Positions 5,446 through 5,545 of a stretch of 5,545 nt of DNA are shown here, one piece after another. The position numbers and the translations under genes are program-made. This stretch comes from an uncultured Ruminococcus sp. (lineage in GTDB: Bacteria > Bacillota > Clostridia > Oscillospirales > Acutalibacteraceae). Positions within the stretch are counted from its first letter, which is position 1; the number at the start of each line of letters is the position of its first letter. The notes beneath the pieces were generated by a model. That model saw nothing but the letters and a program-made list of their open reading frames with translations. It did not search any database and was not told the origin of the DNA. The stretch is from positions 1-5,545 of the forward strand of contig CADCOZ010000157.1 in assembly GCA_902803125.1 (NCBI GenBank), in the 5' to 3' direction.

Positions 5446-5544
5446 TTACTCTTTTTTGGGAGATGGCGGGGTGGAAACCTCTGCGGGAGATTCCTCCGTT
5501 TGGCTTTCAGGGGCATCGTCTGCATGATCGGTTATCATGACAGG
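5446..5544 (-). CDS. C-terminal end of a convergent minus-strand gene (partial)
   Basis: Of the three minus-strand frames entering from the right edge, only one stays open, for 32 codons to a TAA at 5448-5446. The tail is hydrophilic, with a glutamate- and proline-rich stretch ending in STPPSPKKE, like a disordered C terminus. The bidirectional terminator to the left fits a gene converging on the surface-protein operon. The segment is short, so chance opening is possible, and the product cannot be named. Confidence 0.5.
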   Translation of the reverse strand, partial: PVMITDHADDAPESQTEESPAEVSTPPSPKKE

Positions 5545-5545
5545 C

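Noticed and set aside
1..5545. CRISPR array, prophage or toxin-antitoxin locus
   Set aside because: No regularly spaced repeats, no phage or integrase genes. The HTH protein has a receiver domain and a kinase partner, so it is not an antitoxin.

Overview
The window looks like chromosomal DNA of a low-to-medium GC Firmicute, most likely a gut Clostridia lineage of the Oscillospiraceae/Ruminococcaceae type. The signs are strong AGGAGG-type ribosome binding sites, sigma-A-like promoters, a LytS/YesM-type sensor kinase, a Gram-positive style surface protein with a signal peptide and a C-terminal membrane anchor, and palindromic intergenic repeats of a kind I associate with these genomes. The taxonomic call is an inference, because no diagnostic gene is present.

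Layout, left to right. A tRNA-Thr(CGU) gene lies on the minus strand (15-87) with its own promoter (98-126). A hairpin (140-164) and a cluster of related 19-bp repeats (168-248) follow. Next comes a 45-codon plus-strand reading frame with an excellent ribosome binding site (262-399); its first residues resemble an IS30-family transposase, so this stretch may be the remnant end of an insertion sequence. A minus-strand two-gene operon fills 340-2207. Its first gene (1608-2207) encodes a regulator with an N-terminal Cro/CI-type helix-turn-helix and a C-terminal receiver domain, the reverse of the usual response-regulator order. An ATGA overlap then couples it to a seven-helix LytS/YesM-type histidine kinase (340-1611).

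A divergent control region (2208-2514) carries a promoter in each direction and two direct copies of a 17-bp sequence (16/17 identical, 117 bp apart), good candidates for operators of the regulator. Rightward, a 40-codon small ORF with a strong ribosome binding site (2515-2637) overlaps by ATGA the start of an 813-residue protein (2634-5075). That protein has a signal peptide, a large predicted extracellular region, a central pair of hydrophobic helices, a cysteine-containing second extracellular region and a C-terminal helix with a lysine tail. I do not recognise its function.

The right end has a tight hairpin (5098-5122), a strong bidirectional terminator (5188-5237), a pair of inverted palindromic repeat arms (5349-5437) and what looks like the C-terminal tail of a convergent minus-strand gene entering from the right (5446-5544).

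Working model (inference): the kinase senses an envelope or extracellular signal and phosphorylates the HTH-receiver protein. That protein binds the two direct repeats and controls both its own operon and the divergent small-ORF/surface-protein operon.
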